64,000 bases of DNA, taken from Clostridiales bacterium (GTDB lineage Bacteria > Bacillota > Clostridia > Saccharofermentanales > Saccharofermentanaceae). Shown piece by piece: positions 1-8,882 of the stretch. The translations under genes and the position numbers were made by a program. Positions within the stretch are counted from its first letter, which is position 1; each line of letters begins with the position of its first letter. The notes under the pieces are model-generated. The model was not told where the DNA came from. It saw only the letters and a list, made by a program, of their open reading frames with translations, and ran no database searches. The stretch is taken from positions 181,459 through 245,458 of the forward strand of contig JAFZLF010000005.1 of assembly GCA_017551625.1 (NCBI GenBank). The letters run 5' to 3'.

Positions 1-1037
1 AGGCAGGTCGCCGCGCCACCGAAAGGCTCAATCTCGGTCGGGTGGTTATGCGTCTCGTTCTTAAACATCAGAACATAGTCTTCCGGCTTGCCGTCCACAT
101 CGATCCGGATCTTGATGGAGCAGGCATTGATCTCCTCAGACTCATCGAGATCGGCGAGCTTGCCGTCTTTCTTGAGTTTTCTCATCGCCATGGTCGCCAC
201 ATCCATGAGGCAGACCGGCTTCTTACTGATCCTCTCGCCATAGACATCTTCTCTGGTTGCGAGGTAATCGGCATAGATACTCTTTAATTCCTCGGCAAAA
301 GCACTGTCGCCGTCGATCTTTACATCGGTAAGTTCAGTAAGGAATGTCGTGTGGCGGCAGTGGTCAGACCAGTAAGTGTCCAGAACACGGATCTCCGTCA
401 TGGTCGGATCACGCTTGATCGAACGGAAGAATTCCTGGGTAAACTGGATATCCGCATCGGACATCGCCAGCCCCCATGTCTTTCGAAGCGCAGAGAGCTC
501 ATCATTCGTCTTTATCGTGAAGCCGTCGATCGTCGGCACGGAGGACGGAACATCAAATACTTCTTCAAGCGTCTCCGGCTTCTCCATCGAGGCTTCCCGG
601 CACTCTACCGGATTGATCAGATACTTCGCGATCGCCTTCTTCTGCTCATCGGTAACTTCACCGTAGAACACGATCACACGAGCGACACGAACCAGTGGTT
701 TTTCTTTCTGTGTCAGGATCTGGCAACACTGCGCCGCGCTATCTGCCCGCTGGTCATACTGACCAGGGAGAGACTCGATCGCCAGAACATAGGAGCAATC
801 ACCTACATCGATCGTTTCGTCATATACGACATCTACCGGCGGTTCAGAGAAAACAACGTCCTTCGCCAGAGCATATTCCTCATCCGTAAGACCGGATACA
901 TCGTATCTGTGGAAGATCCTCACGTTCTCGATCGTCTTGACGCCCACATCGGACTTGACATCCTTCATCAGTCCTGCAGCCTCGACAGCGAACTCTTTCT
1001 TTTTCTCCGAAAAGATCCTTCGAACTTGATTACTCAT
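1..1037 (-). CDS. purL: Phosphoribosylformylglycinamidine synthase, N-terminal part (cut by window edge)
   Basis: FGAM synthase converts FGAR, glutamine and ATP to FGAM in de novo purine synthesis. Reading the minus strand from the ATG at 1037 gives 345 uninterrupted codons that run off the left edge. The start is supported by GGGAGG seven bases upstream. The product begins MSNQVRRIFSEKKKEFAVEA, which is typical of the long single-chain clostridial form (about 1,250 residues, synthetase plus glutaminase). It carries the family motif YWSDHCRHTTF and, next to the edge, KNETHNHPTEIEPFGGAAT, the conserved nucleotide/metal-binding segment. The gene lies 91 bases downstream of htpG on the same strand. 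A hairpin without a clear U-tract lies between them, so cotranscription is possible. Only the first quarter or so of the protein is visible. Confidence 0.95.
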   Translation of the reverse strand, partial: MSNQVRRIFSEKKKEFAVEAAGLMKDVKSDVGVKTIENVRIFHRYDVSGLTDEEYALAKDVVFSEPPVDVVYDETIDVGDCSYVLAIESLPGQYDQRADSAAQCCQILTQKEKPLVRVARVIVFYGEVTDEQKKAIAKYLINPVECREASMEKPETLEEVFDVPSSVPTIDGFTIKTNDELSALRKTWGLAMSDADIQFTQEFFRSIKRDPTMTEIRVLDTYWSDHCRHTTFLTELTDVKIDGDSAFAEELKSIYADYLATREDVYGERISKKPVCLMDVATMAMRKLKKDGKLADLDESEEINACSIKIRIDVDGKPEDYVLMFKNETHNHPTEIEPFGGAATC

Positions 1038-1128
1038 ACAAAACCTCCCAAATGATGTATCCACTTAACATTTCTATGGTATCACAAAACCCCGTTATCT
1101 TGAGAAAGAAAACAAGGGTTTCGTGGTT

Positions 1129-3057
1129 TTATTTCAGATTTTCAGCGACCTTTGTGAGAAGTTCGCTATTATATTTGAGGAATCGCTTCAGCCCCTCAGA
1201 ATCGAGTGAACCATGGGCCAGTCTGGCCTGATCGTAGAGATGCACGCAGAGCGCGTCGAGTTTTTCCTTCTCGTCCGCGACAGAAGCCATGCCCAGGAGC
1301 CTCAGAACAAGTGGATGATCAGTATTTAACACCAGATCCTTCTTGATCGGGAACATCGAATCGAGATCTTTGTACGGATCATCTTCCTTTCCGGTACGCA
1401 TCTGCTCGAACTGTTTTCTCATCTCCGCCATACGACGGGATTCCTCCGTCTCACGGATAAAGGCCGGAAGCTGATCGGCACCGAGCGCTACAGCAGACAC
1501 CTCCAGTTTATCGTCCGAGGTCGCCGTCTTAAAGAGCTCGCTCAGTGCTTTTACCTCATCTTCAGAAGCCGCTTCACCCTCGAGTTCTGCATCCACGCGC
1601 TTAAACTTCACGGCATTCTGCTTATATTCGAGGAAAGAAATGAAGTTATTATCAAGTTCTTCATTGAGGATCACGACATCGAAGCCCTTCTCCTTTGCCA
1701 TCTCGATGTAGGCGGCCTGCTGATCAGGAGCCTTGGTATAACGGATCGTATCTTTATCTTTCGCCTTCGTCAGTTCCTCGATCGTGAAGAACTCCCCGTC
1801 CACAGACTTAAAGAGGCAGATATCCTTGACCTTCTCGTAGAACTTCTCCTCTTTCATCATGCCATACTTGACGAAGATGCTGATATCGGACCAGTACCCC
1901 TCGAAAGCCTTCCGATCATTTTTGAACACCTCATTCAGTTTTGCCGAGACCTTGGTGATGATGTGCGATGAGAGTTTCTTGACATATTCGTCCTGCTGAA
2001 GTGCCGAACGGGATACATTCAGCGGCAGATCCGAACAATCCAGGCAACCGCGGAGAAGGAACAGGAATTCCGGTATCACTTCCTCGATGTTATCGGCAAC
2101 AAAGACCTGATGATTATAGATCTTGATCCGTCCCTCGAGTGTCTCGTAGACGTTATTCGTTTTCGGGAAATAAAGGATACCCTGCAGATGGAACGGGAAA
2201 TCCATATTGAGGTGGATCCAGAACAGCGGCTCTTTGAAATCATGGAAGACATCACGGTAGAAGCTCTTATATTCCTCGTCCGTACAATCCTTCGGTGCTT
2301 TCTTCCAGAGCGGCTCGGTGTTATTGATCGGCGTTACTTCATTATCGAAGCCTTTGTATTCTTCACCTTTTTCCTCTGCTTCTTTCTTTTTCTTTGCTTC
2401 TTCTGCCTCACGCTTTCTATCCGCAACAACATCACTATAGTAAAGATCAAACGGCATAAATGCGCAGTATTTATTCAGCACACTGCGAATCTTCCCGGCA
2501 TCGAATATTTTCTTTGCTTCTTCAGAGAGCGTGATGGTGATCGTCGTACCGCGCTCTTCCTTATCCGAATCTGCGATCTCATAATCCATGCCGTCATCGG
2601 ACTCCCATGACACGGCCTTCTCACCGGCGACGAAAGACTTCGTGTCTATCCTGACTTTATCTGCGACCATAAACGCGGAGTAGAATCCCAGACCGAAATG
2701 ACCGATGATGCCACTGGCATCAGTGCTTTCTTCCTTATACTTCTCTACGAAATCCATCGCGCCGGAAAAAGCGATCTGGTTGATATACTTATCGACCTCT
2801 TCTTCCGTCATACCGATACCGTTATCAGTAAATTCGATCGTTCCGTTCTCACTGTCGAAATTTACATGGAGCTGATATGCTTCTTCGTCATCCTTGGTCG
2901 CCTCTCCGAGATCGACCAGTCTTTTATATTTCGAGATCGCATCCGAACCATTGCTAACCAGTTCGCGGACAAAGATGTCCTGATCCGAATAGAGCCACTT
3001 TCTGATAATCGGGAAAATATTCTCCGTCGTTACTGATATTGTTCCTTTTTTAGCCAT
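1129..3057 (-). CDS. htpG: Hsp90-family chaperone HtpG
   Basis: This is a cytosolic ATP-dependent chaperone homodimer of 642 residues, the normal length for the family. The N-terminal GHKL ATPase domain shows the Bergerat motifs: the E/N region near residues 33-42 (RELVSNGSDA), DNGIGM near 78, and GHFGLGFYSAFMV near 120. The middle domain has the conserved segment LPLNVSRSALQQ, and a C-terminal dimerisation domain follows. The middle region carries a charged Lys/Glu-rich insert near residues 215-235. The start codon has a GGAGG site and lies only 15 bases after the stop of the upstream aminotransferase gene, so the two are very probably cotranscribed. No CIRCE element precedes it, so control by HrcA is not indicated. 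Confidence 0.97.
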   Translation of the reverse strand: MAKKGTISVTTENIFPIIRKWLYSDQDIFVRELVSNGSDAISKYKRLVDLGEATKDDEEAYQLHVNFDSENGTIEFTDNGIGMTEEEVDKYINQIAFSGAMDFVEKYKEESTDASGIIGHFGLGFYSAFMVADKVRIDTKSFVAGEKAVSWESDDGMDYEIADSDKEERGTTITITLSEEAKKIFDAGKIRSVLNKYCAFMPFDLYYSDVVADRKREAEEAKKKKEAEEKGEEYKGFDNEVTPINNTEPLWKKAPKDCTDEEYKSFYRDVFHDFKEPLFWIHLNMDFPFHLQGILYFPKTNNVYETLEGRIKIYNHQVFVADNIEEVIPEFLFLLRGCLDCSDLPLNVSRSALQQDEYVKKLSSHIITKVSAKLNEVFKNDRKAFEGYWSDISIFVKYGMMKEEKFYEKVKDICLFKSVDGEFFTIEELTKAKDKDTIRYTKAPDQQAAYIEMAKEKGFDVVILNEELDNNFISFLEYKQNAVKFKRVDAELEGEAASEDEVKALSELFKTATSDDKLEVSAVALGADQLPAFIRETEESRRMAEMRKQFEQMRTGKEDDPYKDLDSMFPIKKDLVLNTDHPLVLRLLGMASVADEKEKLDALCVHLYDQARLAHGSLDSEGLKRFLKYNSELLTKVAENLK

Positions 3058-3072
3058 ATATAACCTCCAAAA

Positions 3073-3948
3073 CTATTTGTGTGAATCAATATATGCGTGT
3101 ACGATTTTCTGGTATGCTGCCATCAGATCTTGAAGTTTCGGGCATTTCGCCGATGGGAAAGCCTGATCGTCAATCGAAGAGACAGGCAGGATATCAAACG
3201 GCGAACTCGTCACGAACAGTCCCATATCCGGAGGACCGTCATCCTCCTGCGTCTCCATTCTGACAAGTTCCTCCATGGTAAAAGCACCTTCCGAGAGACT
3301 AAGTCCGGCCTCGGCGATGGCGTCCTTAACATATTTTCGCGTGATTCCAATAAGGATCAGATCTTCCGAAGGAGAATATACGGTATTTCCTTTAAGCACA
3401 AAGAAATTCGAACGGCCACCCTCGACGAACTTCCCGTCATTTCCGCGAAGAATGACTTCATAGGGCATACCGAAGGAAGTCGAGGTCGTCTGAGCCTCAG
3501 CCACAGCCTTCTTATAGTCGCCACGAAAAACCTTCACATGTGGCTCGACACGTTCCCAGGTAAGACTTCTTGTCACGATACCTTCTTTATACATCTCTTC
3601 CGTCGGATAGGTCATGTTGCTGAAATAGATAAGATAGAGGGATTTTGTCAGCACCACACGGACATTCCCATCTGCCATCCCGCTCTCAAAGATCATGGAC
3701 TCGGCAAAAAACTGGTAAGTATCGGGATCGATTGGAAAGTTTTCTTTGGCCGCGACTGATTTAGAGAGTCTGTCCATATGATCTTCCCAGAAAAGTAGCA
3801 CGCCTTCCTGAAAGCGTACAGACTCGTAATAGGTGATCTCTTCTGTAGGAACGAAGAGCTGCTGCCCTTCTATGGAATCAAAATCGACTATCTGTCCGTT
3901 AAGAATACAGTATTTCCCTATATTTCCTTCCACCAGCGGATACGCCAT
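3073..3948 (-). CDS. Class IV (branched-chain/D-amino-acid type) aminotransferase
   Basis: This is a PLP enzyme of fold type IV, 291 residues from the chosen start. Visible family features are the N-terminal YYESVRFQEGVLLFWEDHMDRL segment, shared with branched-chain aminotransferases, and the downstream VEGGRSNFFVLKG block, whose Glu normally binds the PLP nitrogen. The catalytic Lys is probably in GDYKKAVAEAQ. The ATG at 3948 is preferred over an in-frame GTG at 3966 because AAGGGG lies nine bases before it. Members of this class act on branched-chain amino acids, D-amino acids or aminodeoxychorismate, and the sequence does not settle which. htpG follows after 15 bases. No strong promoter was picked out upstream. 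Confidence 0.85.
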   Translation of the reverse strand: MAYPLVEGNIGKYCILNGQIVDFDSIEGQQLFVPTEEITYYESVRFQEGVLLFWEDHMDRLSKSVAAKENFPIDPDTYQFFAESMIFESGMADGNVRVVLTKSLYLIYFSNMTYPTEEMYKEGIVTRSLTWERVEPHVKVFRGDYKKAVAEAQTTSTSFGMPYEVILRGNDGKFVEGGRSNFFVLKGNTVYSPSEDLILIGITRKYVKDAIAEAGLSLSEGAFTMEELVRMETQEDDGPPDMGLFVTSSPFDILPVSSIDDQAFPSAKCPKLQDLMAAYQKIVHAYIDSHK

Positions 3949-4076
3949 GATCCCGTCCCCTTTCACTCATGATGGGATTTTTATACATTAATCCCCCACG
4001 TACCGTATAATTCTACTCTTTAATACTTCTTTCGTAAACACATGAAAAATCGTTAATTGCACAACGATTTCCTTAT

Positions 4077-4090
4077 TGAGTATTAATGAA
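4077..4090. promoter_or_regulatory. Upstream ARG-box-like site
   Basis: The sequence TGAGTATTAATGAA matches 11 of 14 positions of the ArgR operator half-pattern TGAATWWWWATTCA. It lies about 45 bases upstream of the argG -35 element. ArgR proteins usually bind paired ARG boxes, and a better copy lies at 4180-4193. Assignment rests on pattern match alone. Confidence 0.45.
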
Positions 4091-4133
4091 GATATACATA
4101 CAATAGATTTCGTAAAAGACATGAGATTCGGTG

Positions 4134-4162
4134 TTGACGCTTCCGAAAACGTCTGCTACAAT
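4134..4162 (+). promoter_or_regulatory. Sigma-A promoter of argG
   Basis: The -35 is TTGACG at 4134-4139 and the -10 is TACAAT at 4157-4162. The spacer is 17 bases and a TGC precedes the -10 (extended -10). Transcription should start near 4169, leaving a leader of about 37 bases that contains the ARG box and a GGAGG ribosome site. Confidence 0.85.
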
Positions 4163-4179
4163 GCCGTTATGCAAAATTG

Positions 4180-4193
4180 TTAATAATTATTCA
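4180..4193. promoter_or_regulatory. ARG box (ArgR operator) in the argG leader
   Basis: TTAATAATTATTCA matches 13 of 14 positions of the ARG-box pattern TGAATWWWWATTCA. It sits just downstream of the predicted transcription start and ends one base before the GGAGG region. ArgR bound here with arginine would block initiation or early elongation. The arginine-biosynthetic function of the gene supports the call. Confidence 0.7.
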
Positions 4194-4205
4194 TGGAGGT
4201 GCCTT

Positions 4206-5420
4206 ATGGCAAAGGAAAAATTCTTACTTGCGTATTCAGGCGGACTGGATACATCCATCATCATTCCGTGGCTCCTGGAGCACTACGATTGCGAAGTAGT
4301 CGCGTACTGCGGCGAAGTCGGCGTAGGCGTCGATCACGATTACCTCGAGAAGAAAGCTCTCAAGTGCGGTGCTATCAAGTGCATCATCGAAGATATCTCA
4401 GAAGAGTTTGTTTCTGATTTTGTCTTCCCTACTCTTAAAGCAAACGCTGTTTATGAAGGAAAGTACCTCCTCGGCACATCCATGGCACGTCCTGTAATCG
4501 CGAAGCACTTTGTTGAGGCAGCACACGCTAACGGTTGCACAACGATCGTTCACGGCTGCACAGGTAAGGGCAACGACCAGGTAAGATTCGAGCTTTCCAT
4601 CAAGGCTCTGGATCCGGACATGAAGATCCTCGCTCCTTGGAGAATCTGGGATATCAAGTCCCGTGACGAGGAAATCGACTACGCTAACGCTCGTGGCATC
4701 GAAGTTCCGGTAACTAAGGAAAACAACTATTCCAAGGACGAGAACCTCTGGCACCTCTCTCACGAGGGTATGGACCTCGAGAATCCGGCTAACGAGCCGA
4801 ACCTCGATAAGATCCTGGAGCTCATGGTATCTCCTGAGAAAGCACCTGACGAACCGACATACGTAACGATCAAGTTCGAAAAGGGTGTACCGGTAGAAGT
4901 TGACGGTCAGAAGCTCTCACCTGCTGATCTTCTCAGATACTGCAATAAGGTTGCAGGCGCAAACGGCGTAGGTATCGCTGATATCGTTGAGAACCGTCTC
5001 GTTGGTATGAAGAGCCGTGGCGTTTACGAGACACCTGGTGGAACACTTCTTTTCGCGGCTCACCGTGAGCTTGAACTTCTCACTGTTGAGCGTGACACGA
5101 TCCACTACAAGGATCTCGTTGCCCAGAAGTTCTCCGAACTCGTTTACTACGGTCAGTGGTTCCACCCGCTCCGCGAGGCTATCTCCGCATTTGTTGATAA
5201 GACACAGGAAGTCGTTACCGGTGAAGTCCGCATGAAGCTCTACAAGGGTAACTGCACACCGGCCGGCACAACTTCTCCGTTCTCTCTCTATGATCCGGAG
5301 ATCGCAACCTTCGAGGCTGACGACGTTTACAACCAGGCTGATGCAGGCGGATTCATCAACTGCTTCGGTCTCCCGATGAAGGTCATCGCAAAGATGAAGC
5401 AGAAGAACGGTCTGCTCTGA
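4206..5420 (+). CDS. argG: Argininosuccinate synthase
   Basis: The enzyme joins citrulline and aspartate with ATP in the cytosol to give argininosuccinate, the penultimate step of arginine synthesis. It has 404 residues, the normal length. The product opens [20 protein letters not shown], which contains the PP-loop SGGLDTS that binds ATP. Also visible are [14 protein letters not shown], the family's substrate-binding block, and a C-terminal oligomerisation segment. The ATG at 4206 has GGAGG at 4195-4199; a longer in-frame start at 4131 would run through the promoter and is rejected. The next enzyme, argH, is 5.4 kb away in its own unit, so the usual argGH operon is split here. A promoter, two ARG-box-like sites and a long terminator make it a monocistronic, ArgR-type-regulated gene. 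Confidence 0.97.
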   Translation: MAKEKFLLAYSGGLDTSIIIPWLLEHYDCEVVAYCGEVGVGVDHDYLEKKALKCGAIKCIIEDISEEFVSDFVFPTLKANAVYEGKYLLGTSMARPVIAKHFVEAAHANGCTTIVHGCTGKGNDQVRFELSIKALDPDMKILAPWRIWDIKSRDEEIDYANARGIEVPVTKENNYSKDENLWHLSHEGMDLENPANEPNLDKILELMVSPEKAPDEPTYVTIKFEKGVPVEVDGQKLSPADLLRYCNKVAGANGVGIADIVENRLVGMKSRGVYETPGGTLLFAAHRELELLTVERDTIHYKDLVAQKFSELVYYGQWFHPLREAISAFVDKTQEVVTGEVRMKLYKGNCTPAGTTSPFSLYDPEIATFEADDVYNQADAGGFINCFGLPMKVIAKMKQKNGLL

Positions 5421-5435
5421 TCTTTGATTAGCATT

Positions 5436-5506
5436 GTAAGAAAAGAAGCTTTCTCGTGCTGTCCTCGGCGAAGCCTGCGGAGGCACGTCGAAAGCTTTTT
5501 TCTTAC
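5436..5506 (+). terminator. Long-stem terminator of argG
   Basis: The arms at 5436-5453 and 5490-5506 pair almost perfectly (one extra base). The 3' arm includes the T-tract CTTTTTTCTTAC. The 36-base apical part folds again around GGCGAAGCC. The next gene on the same strand starts 46 bases later. Confidence 0.8.
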
Positions 5507-5552
5507 ATTTGCCAATCCATGATAGATCGCAAAGCGAAAGTGGAGGCAATCT

Positions 5553-5822
5553 ATGTATTACGTTCCGGATGGAACCACTCAGTGTGGATATTATGAATGT
5601 GAAGACTGCGATACGGGTTTTCTGGATCTTCGCATCGCGCCAAGACTTGTCTGTCCTTACTGTGGCCAGGAAGTAGATATGGAGATTGGTCCGGATGAGG
5701 AAATACCGAAAGTCCGCGAAGCTGCCAAGCTCATCAAAATGCTTGAGGATGAAGACGTGGAAAAATACGATACTTTACTTAGTCTAGCCATCACCGGCGG
5801 CGACTATAGCTGGATCGATTAA
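5553..5822 (+). CDS. Small zinc-ribbon-like protein, function unknown
   Basis: This 89-residue acidic protein starts at an ATG with GGAGG at 5541-5545. Two CxxC pairs are visible, CEDC near residue 17 and CPYC near residue 34, the spacing of a zinc ribbon (rubredoxin-like knuckle). The remainder is acidic and mostly helical. I do not recognise a named family. It lies between the argG terminator and a GNAT gene 24 bases downstream, so it probably forms a two-gene unit with that acetyltransferase. A metal-binding adaptor or nucleic-acid-contacting role would be guesswork. Confidence 0.75.
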   Translation: MYYVPDGTTQCGYYECEDCDTGFLDLRIAPRLVCPYCGQEVDMEIGPDEEIPKVREAAKLIKMLEDEDVEKYDTLLSLAITGGDYSWID

Positions 5823-5846
5823 GGCAAATGGATAAGGAGACATCAC

Positions 5847-6293
5847 ATGGAATACAGATTAATGACGATGGCAGATTATGACGAGGTATATCGGCTCTGG
5901 GTCGCCTGTCACAACGGAATAAACACCACTGACGACTCTTACGAAGGCATTGAGAAATATCTGAAACGTAATCCGACCACGACATTTGTAGCCGTACAGG
6001 ACGGACACGTAGTCGGCGTGATCCTCTGCGGGCACGATGGAAGACGTGGAATCATCCAGCACATGTCTGTATCCCCTGATCACAGAAGGCTCGGTATCGG
6101 AGGAAAACTCGTTGAACTTGCGCTCGAAGCCTTAAAGAAAGAGGGCATCAAGAAAGTTCTTCTTGTCGCATTCAAACACAATGAACTCGGCAACGCGTTC
6201 TGGGAAGCGCAAGGATTCACACTAAGAGAAGATCTTAACTACAGAAACAAAGCGCTAGAGGAACTTGAGATCATCGATACATACAAAGATTAA
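5847..6293 (+). CDS. GNAT-family N-acetyltransferase
   Basis: This 148-residue protein has one GNAT domain. The acetyl-CoA pyrophosphate loop is in HRRLGIGGKLVELALEAL (RxxGxG, near residues 74-85), preceded by the strand IQHMSVSP and followed by KKVLLVAFKHNELGNAFWEAQGF, the usual beta5/alpha4 region. Such enzymes move an acetyl group from acetyl-CoA to an amine of a protein, antibiotic or small molecule; the substrate cannot be read from sequence. The ATG has AAGGAGA upstream. It ends at the first base of a bidirectional terminator shared with the convergent TIR gene. Confidence 0.9.
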   Translation: MEYRLMTMADYDEVYRLWVACHNGINTTDDSYEGIEKYLKRNPTTTFVAVQDGHVVGVILCGHDGRRGIIQHMSVSPDHRRLGIGGKLVELALEALKKEGIKKVLLVAFKHNELGNAFWEAQGFTLREDLNYRNKALEELEIIDTYKD

Positions 6294-6325
6294 AAAGCAG
6301 CTGTCTTCGAAAGACAGCTGCTTTT
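6293..6325. terminator. Bidirectional terminator between GNAT and TIR genes
   Basis: A hairpin with arms AAAAGCAGCTGTCTT and its complement has a CGA loop at 6308-6310. Flanking A and T tracts let it work for both converging transcripts. Confidence 0.88.
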
Positions 6326-6347
6326 CAATATCGATCGGAATTCCTTA

Positions 6348-8801
6348 TCATTCCAGGCCGTACTTCTCTTTTACGATCTCATCCGGCTCATACCCGTCCA
6401 GATATTCATCTGCCATAGATAAGATCTCGTCGCAGGAGACAGGATGGAAGATATACTGATAAACCGGATCGTCGTAGTTTTCAATTTGTGTTTTTACTAC
6501 CGGGTCTTTTGACTCCTCATCAAAGCCTGCAAAATATACGTTTTCTATCCTGTAGATATTCCGAAACTCTGAATCGTATACTTCCAGATCATCGGCGCTG
6601 ATATAGTAACAGTCATGCTTTTCGTCATAACAGAAAGAAGAGATATATCCGAATAATCCGTAGATCGCCTTGACCCGCTCTCCTGTGGATCGCTCGTAGA
6701 TATAGACCGTCCCGTCAAAAAGATAAATCAGTCCAAGATCCGCATTCTGACAAAGAATGGAACCTCTCATTCGTTCCTCAACGTTATCCTCATCATTTGG
6801 GAGAACAAGATCAAGAAAAATGTCTTTCTCGGGGGAATCATAATAAGAATCATAATCCACTTCTTCATATATTCCCGAATATGTCTGAATAAGGCTGGAT
6901 TCACGTTTCTGAAATGAATATATGTGGTTATCTCCTATGTAGGCAAGGAAAAGTGTTCCGTCGCAATAGTCTTCGACATACGAATTTGCACCTTCGGAGA
7001 TTTCCGGAGCAACATAAGAATACTCTCCGTTGCTTATCCGATGATAACCGCCGCTATCAAACAAGAGTATCTCTTCTTTTTTGATCAATGCGGGTCCGAC
7101 ATAGCTTTTTCGCGGATACTCGGCCAGGAGATTAAGATCAAGGTCATATAACCAAATCGTATCGTCATCAGAGGCAACGACATCTCTTCCATTCACATAT
7201 ACACTTGATAAAGGAGAATCCACCCATATTTCCTTAGGATCTTCACCGGAATGGACATCTTTCAGACAGAGGTAATTATCGTATCCTTCTACACGCGTCC
7301 ATGCCATATAATTTCCATCGGTATATAGATCATAGACAGAATTATTATTCGGAATTGTGATCTCTTCAGTGTTACCGGTTGCCACATCGACCTTGAAGAA
7401 ATAGGTTAACGGATAATCATTGACCCGGACAAAAGCCTCATTTCCATCAGAAGAAAAGAAAACAGCCATATCATAACGGTCAATATCAGAAGAGATCTGA
7501 ATCTTCGGATCAAAGCTGCTGGCAAACACACTTCCTCTGAAAAACTCAATACGATCAGGAGAGATCAGAGCATACCCATTTCCCATCTGATCATAGGTTG
7601 CTTTTGCATCATTGACCAAAAGATCCGTCTCAATACGAGTCTTCAGATCGAAATAACGGAAACTCTCACCGACTCTTTGAAAAATGAATCCGCTGTCTCC
7701 GTCAAAAGCATAACTGTATAATCCGGTCTCGTAATCAAGCAGCACTTCTCCGGAACTCATATCAATAACATAAACTCTGCTGTCCCAGCCATGAACCACA
7801 GAGAATCCGCCGAACGGCGACACGGCAAATGAATAGAGAGAAGTCGGAATAACGATATCACCATCACAAGAGAAAGAATCCGGCGGATCATAAATGCCAA
7901 GAGCTTTTACAAGAGCCTGCATCGCAAGTTCACTGAATTCATCCGTATTATCATCAGGAAAACCGAGTCTTGCGGCATATACAGATGCTTTTCGATTACC
8001 GTCACGAAGAATGACTGCGGATGTCTGAGCAAGAGAATCCGCGTATTTCTGCTGAATGGTATTTCTTTGAGCTTCGATCTCATCCTTCTGCGCTTGAAGC
8101 TCATCCTGCTGTTTTGAGATCTGCGCCTTCTGGTTAGAGATTCGGATAATGAAGAATACACAGACGGCAATGATCGCCAGAAGAACTCCAAAAACTGTGA
8201 GAACGCGGTTTCTCGCCCGGTTATACGCTTCTTTTCTATGTCTCTGCGCAAGTTCCTCATAAGAGATCCCCATGATTCCCGAGACCAGACGGATCGCAGC
8301 GATATCTGTCTTTACTTTTCTCTCTTTTGAAGAATCTCCTCTACAGTCCGCAGCCAGCGGCTCTTTATACTGTCTGATTTTTTGAGGATGACCGTCGGGC
8401 CCCAGCTGAAAAACTTCCTCATATAGCATTACTTCAGGAAAGGCTGTATTCGGTTCTCCCTCCGCAAGGACAAGAAGGATATGTTTTCTGTCACTGAATC
8501 GAAGGAAAGCTTCGATTTCTTTCATGCACCAGACTGATTCCAGATAGGAAGGAGAACAGACACAGATCAGGTATTTCGATTCCCAGATCGCTGTCGTGAT
8601 CGCGTCAGAAAGATCATCGGCAACAGAAAGCTCCGTTTCATCGCGAAATATCCGAAGTGGGCGTTTCTTACCGGTTTTCTCGGCAATCGCCTTCGGAAGG
8701 CGGAAGTTTTCCAGTGTTTTCTGAAGTTGCTGCGCGATCTCGCTGTCCGGCTGACAATGACGATAACTGATAAACGCATCGTACCGAAACCTGTTTCCCA
8801 T
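6348..8801 (-). CDS. TIR domain membrane protein with a predicted extracytoplasmic beta-propeller-like region
   Basis: The protein has 817 residues. Residues 1-150 are a TIR domain: it opens YDAFISYRH (residues 7-15), has FRDETELS near 52-59, and SPSYLESVWCMKEI near 83-96, where Glu95 lies in the place of the catalytic Glu of NAD-cleaving TIR domains. One membrane helix follows (about 199-221), then a Gln/Glu-rich coiled coil (223-262). The C-terminal 540 residues are rich in aromatic and Asp/Gly beta-strand repeats that look like a degenerate propeller. This places TIR inside and the large domain outside. TIR domains hydrolyse NAD or act as signalling scaffolds; some serve anti-phage defence. 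The gene stands alone between a shared terminator and hydG. Proteins of this layout occur in Clostridia, but I know of no assigned role. Confidence 0.85.
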   Translation of the reverse strand: MGNRFRYDAFISYRHCQPDSEIAQQLQKTLENFRLPKAIAEKTGKKRPLRIFRDETELSVADDLSDAITTAIWESKYLICVCSPSYLESVWCMKEIEAFLRFSDRKHILLVLAEGEPNTAFPEVMLYEEVFQLGPDGHPQKIRQYKEPLAADCRGDSSKERKVKTDIAAIRLVSGIMGISYEELAQRHRKEAYNRARNRVLTVFGVLLAIIAVCVFFIIRISNQKAQISKQQDELQAQKDEIEAQRNTIQQKYADSLAQTSAVILRDGNRKASVYAARLGFPDDNTDEFSELAMQALVKALGIYDPPDSFSCDGDIVIPTSLYSFAVSPFGGFSVVHGWDSRVYVIDMSSGEVLLDYETGLYSYAFDGDSGFIFQRVGESFRYFDLKTRIETDLLVNDAKATYDQMGNGYALISPDRIEFFRGSVFASSFDPKIQISSDIDRYDMAVFFSSDGNEAFVRVNDYPLTYFFKVDVATGNTEEITIPNNNSVYDLYTDGNYMAWTRVEGYDNYLCLKDVHSGEDPKEIWVDSPLSSVYVNGRDVVASDDDTIWLYDLDLNLLAEYPRKSYVGPALIKKEEILLFDSGGYHRISNGEYSYVAPEISEGANSYVEDYCDGTLFLAYIGDNHIYSFQKRESSLIQTYSGIYEEVDYDSYYDSPEKDIFLDLVLPNDEDNVEERMRGSILCQNADLGLIYLFDGTVYIYERSTGERVKAIYGLFGYISSFCYDEKHDCYYISADDLEVYDSEFRNIYRIENVYFAGFDEESKDPVVKTQIENYDDPVYQYIFHPVSCDEILSMADEYLDGYEPDEIVKEKYGLE

Positions 8802-8882
8802 GTTCTTCTCCCCAATTGTTCAGATGCCAATAACATTTTAACATTAGAGGATACTATTGCAATAACACGGGACTTTTCGTGA

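Noticed and set aside
1038..1128. Terminator between htpG and purL
   Set aside because: A ten-base stem with a 23-base loop can form but no U-tract follows; the evidence does not support a terminator call.
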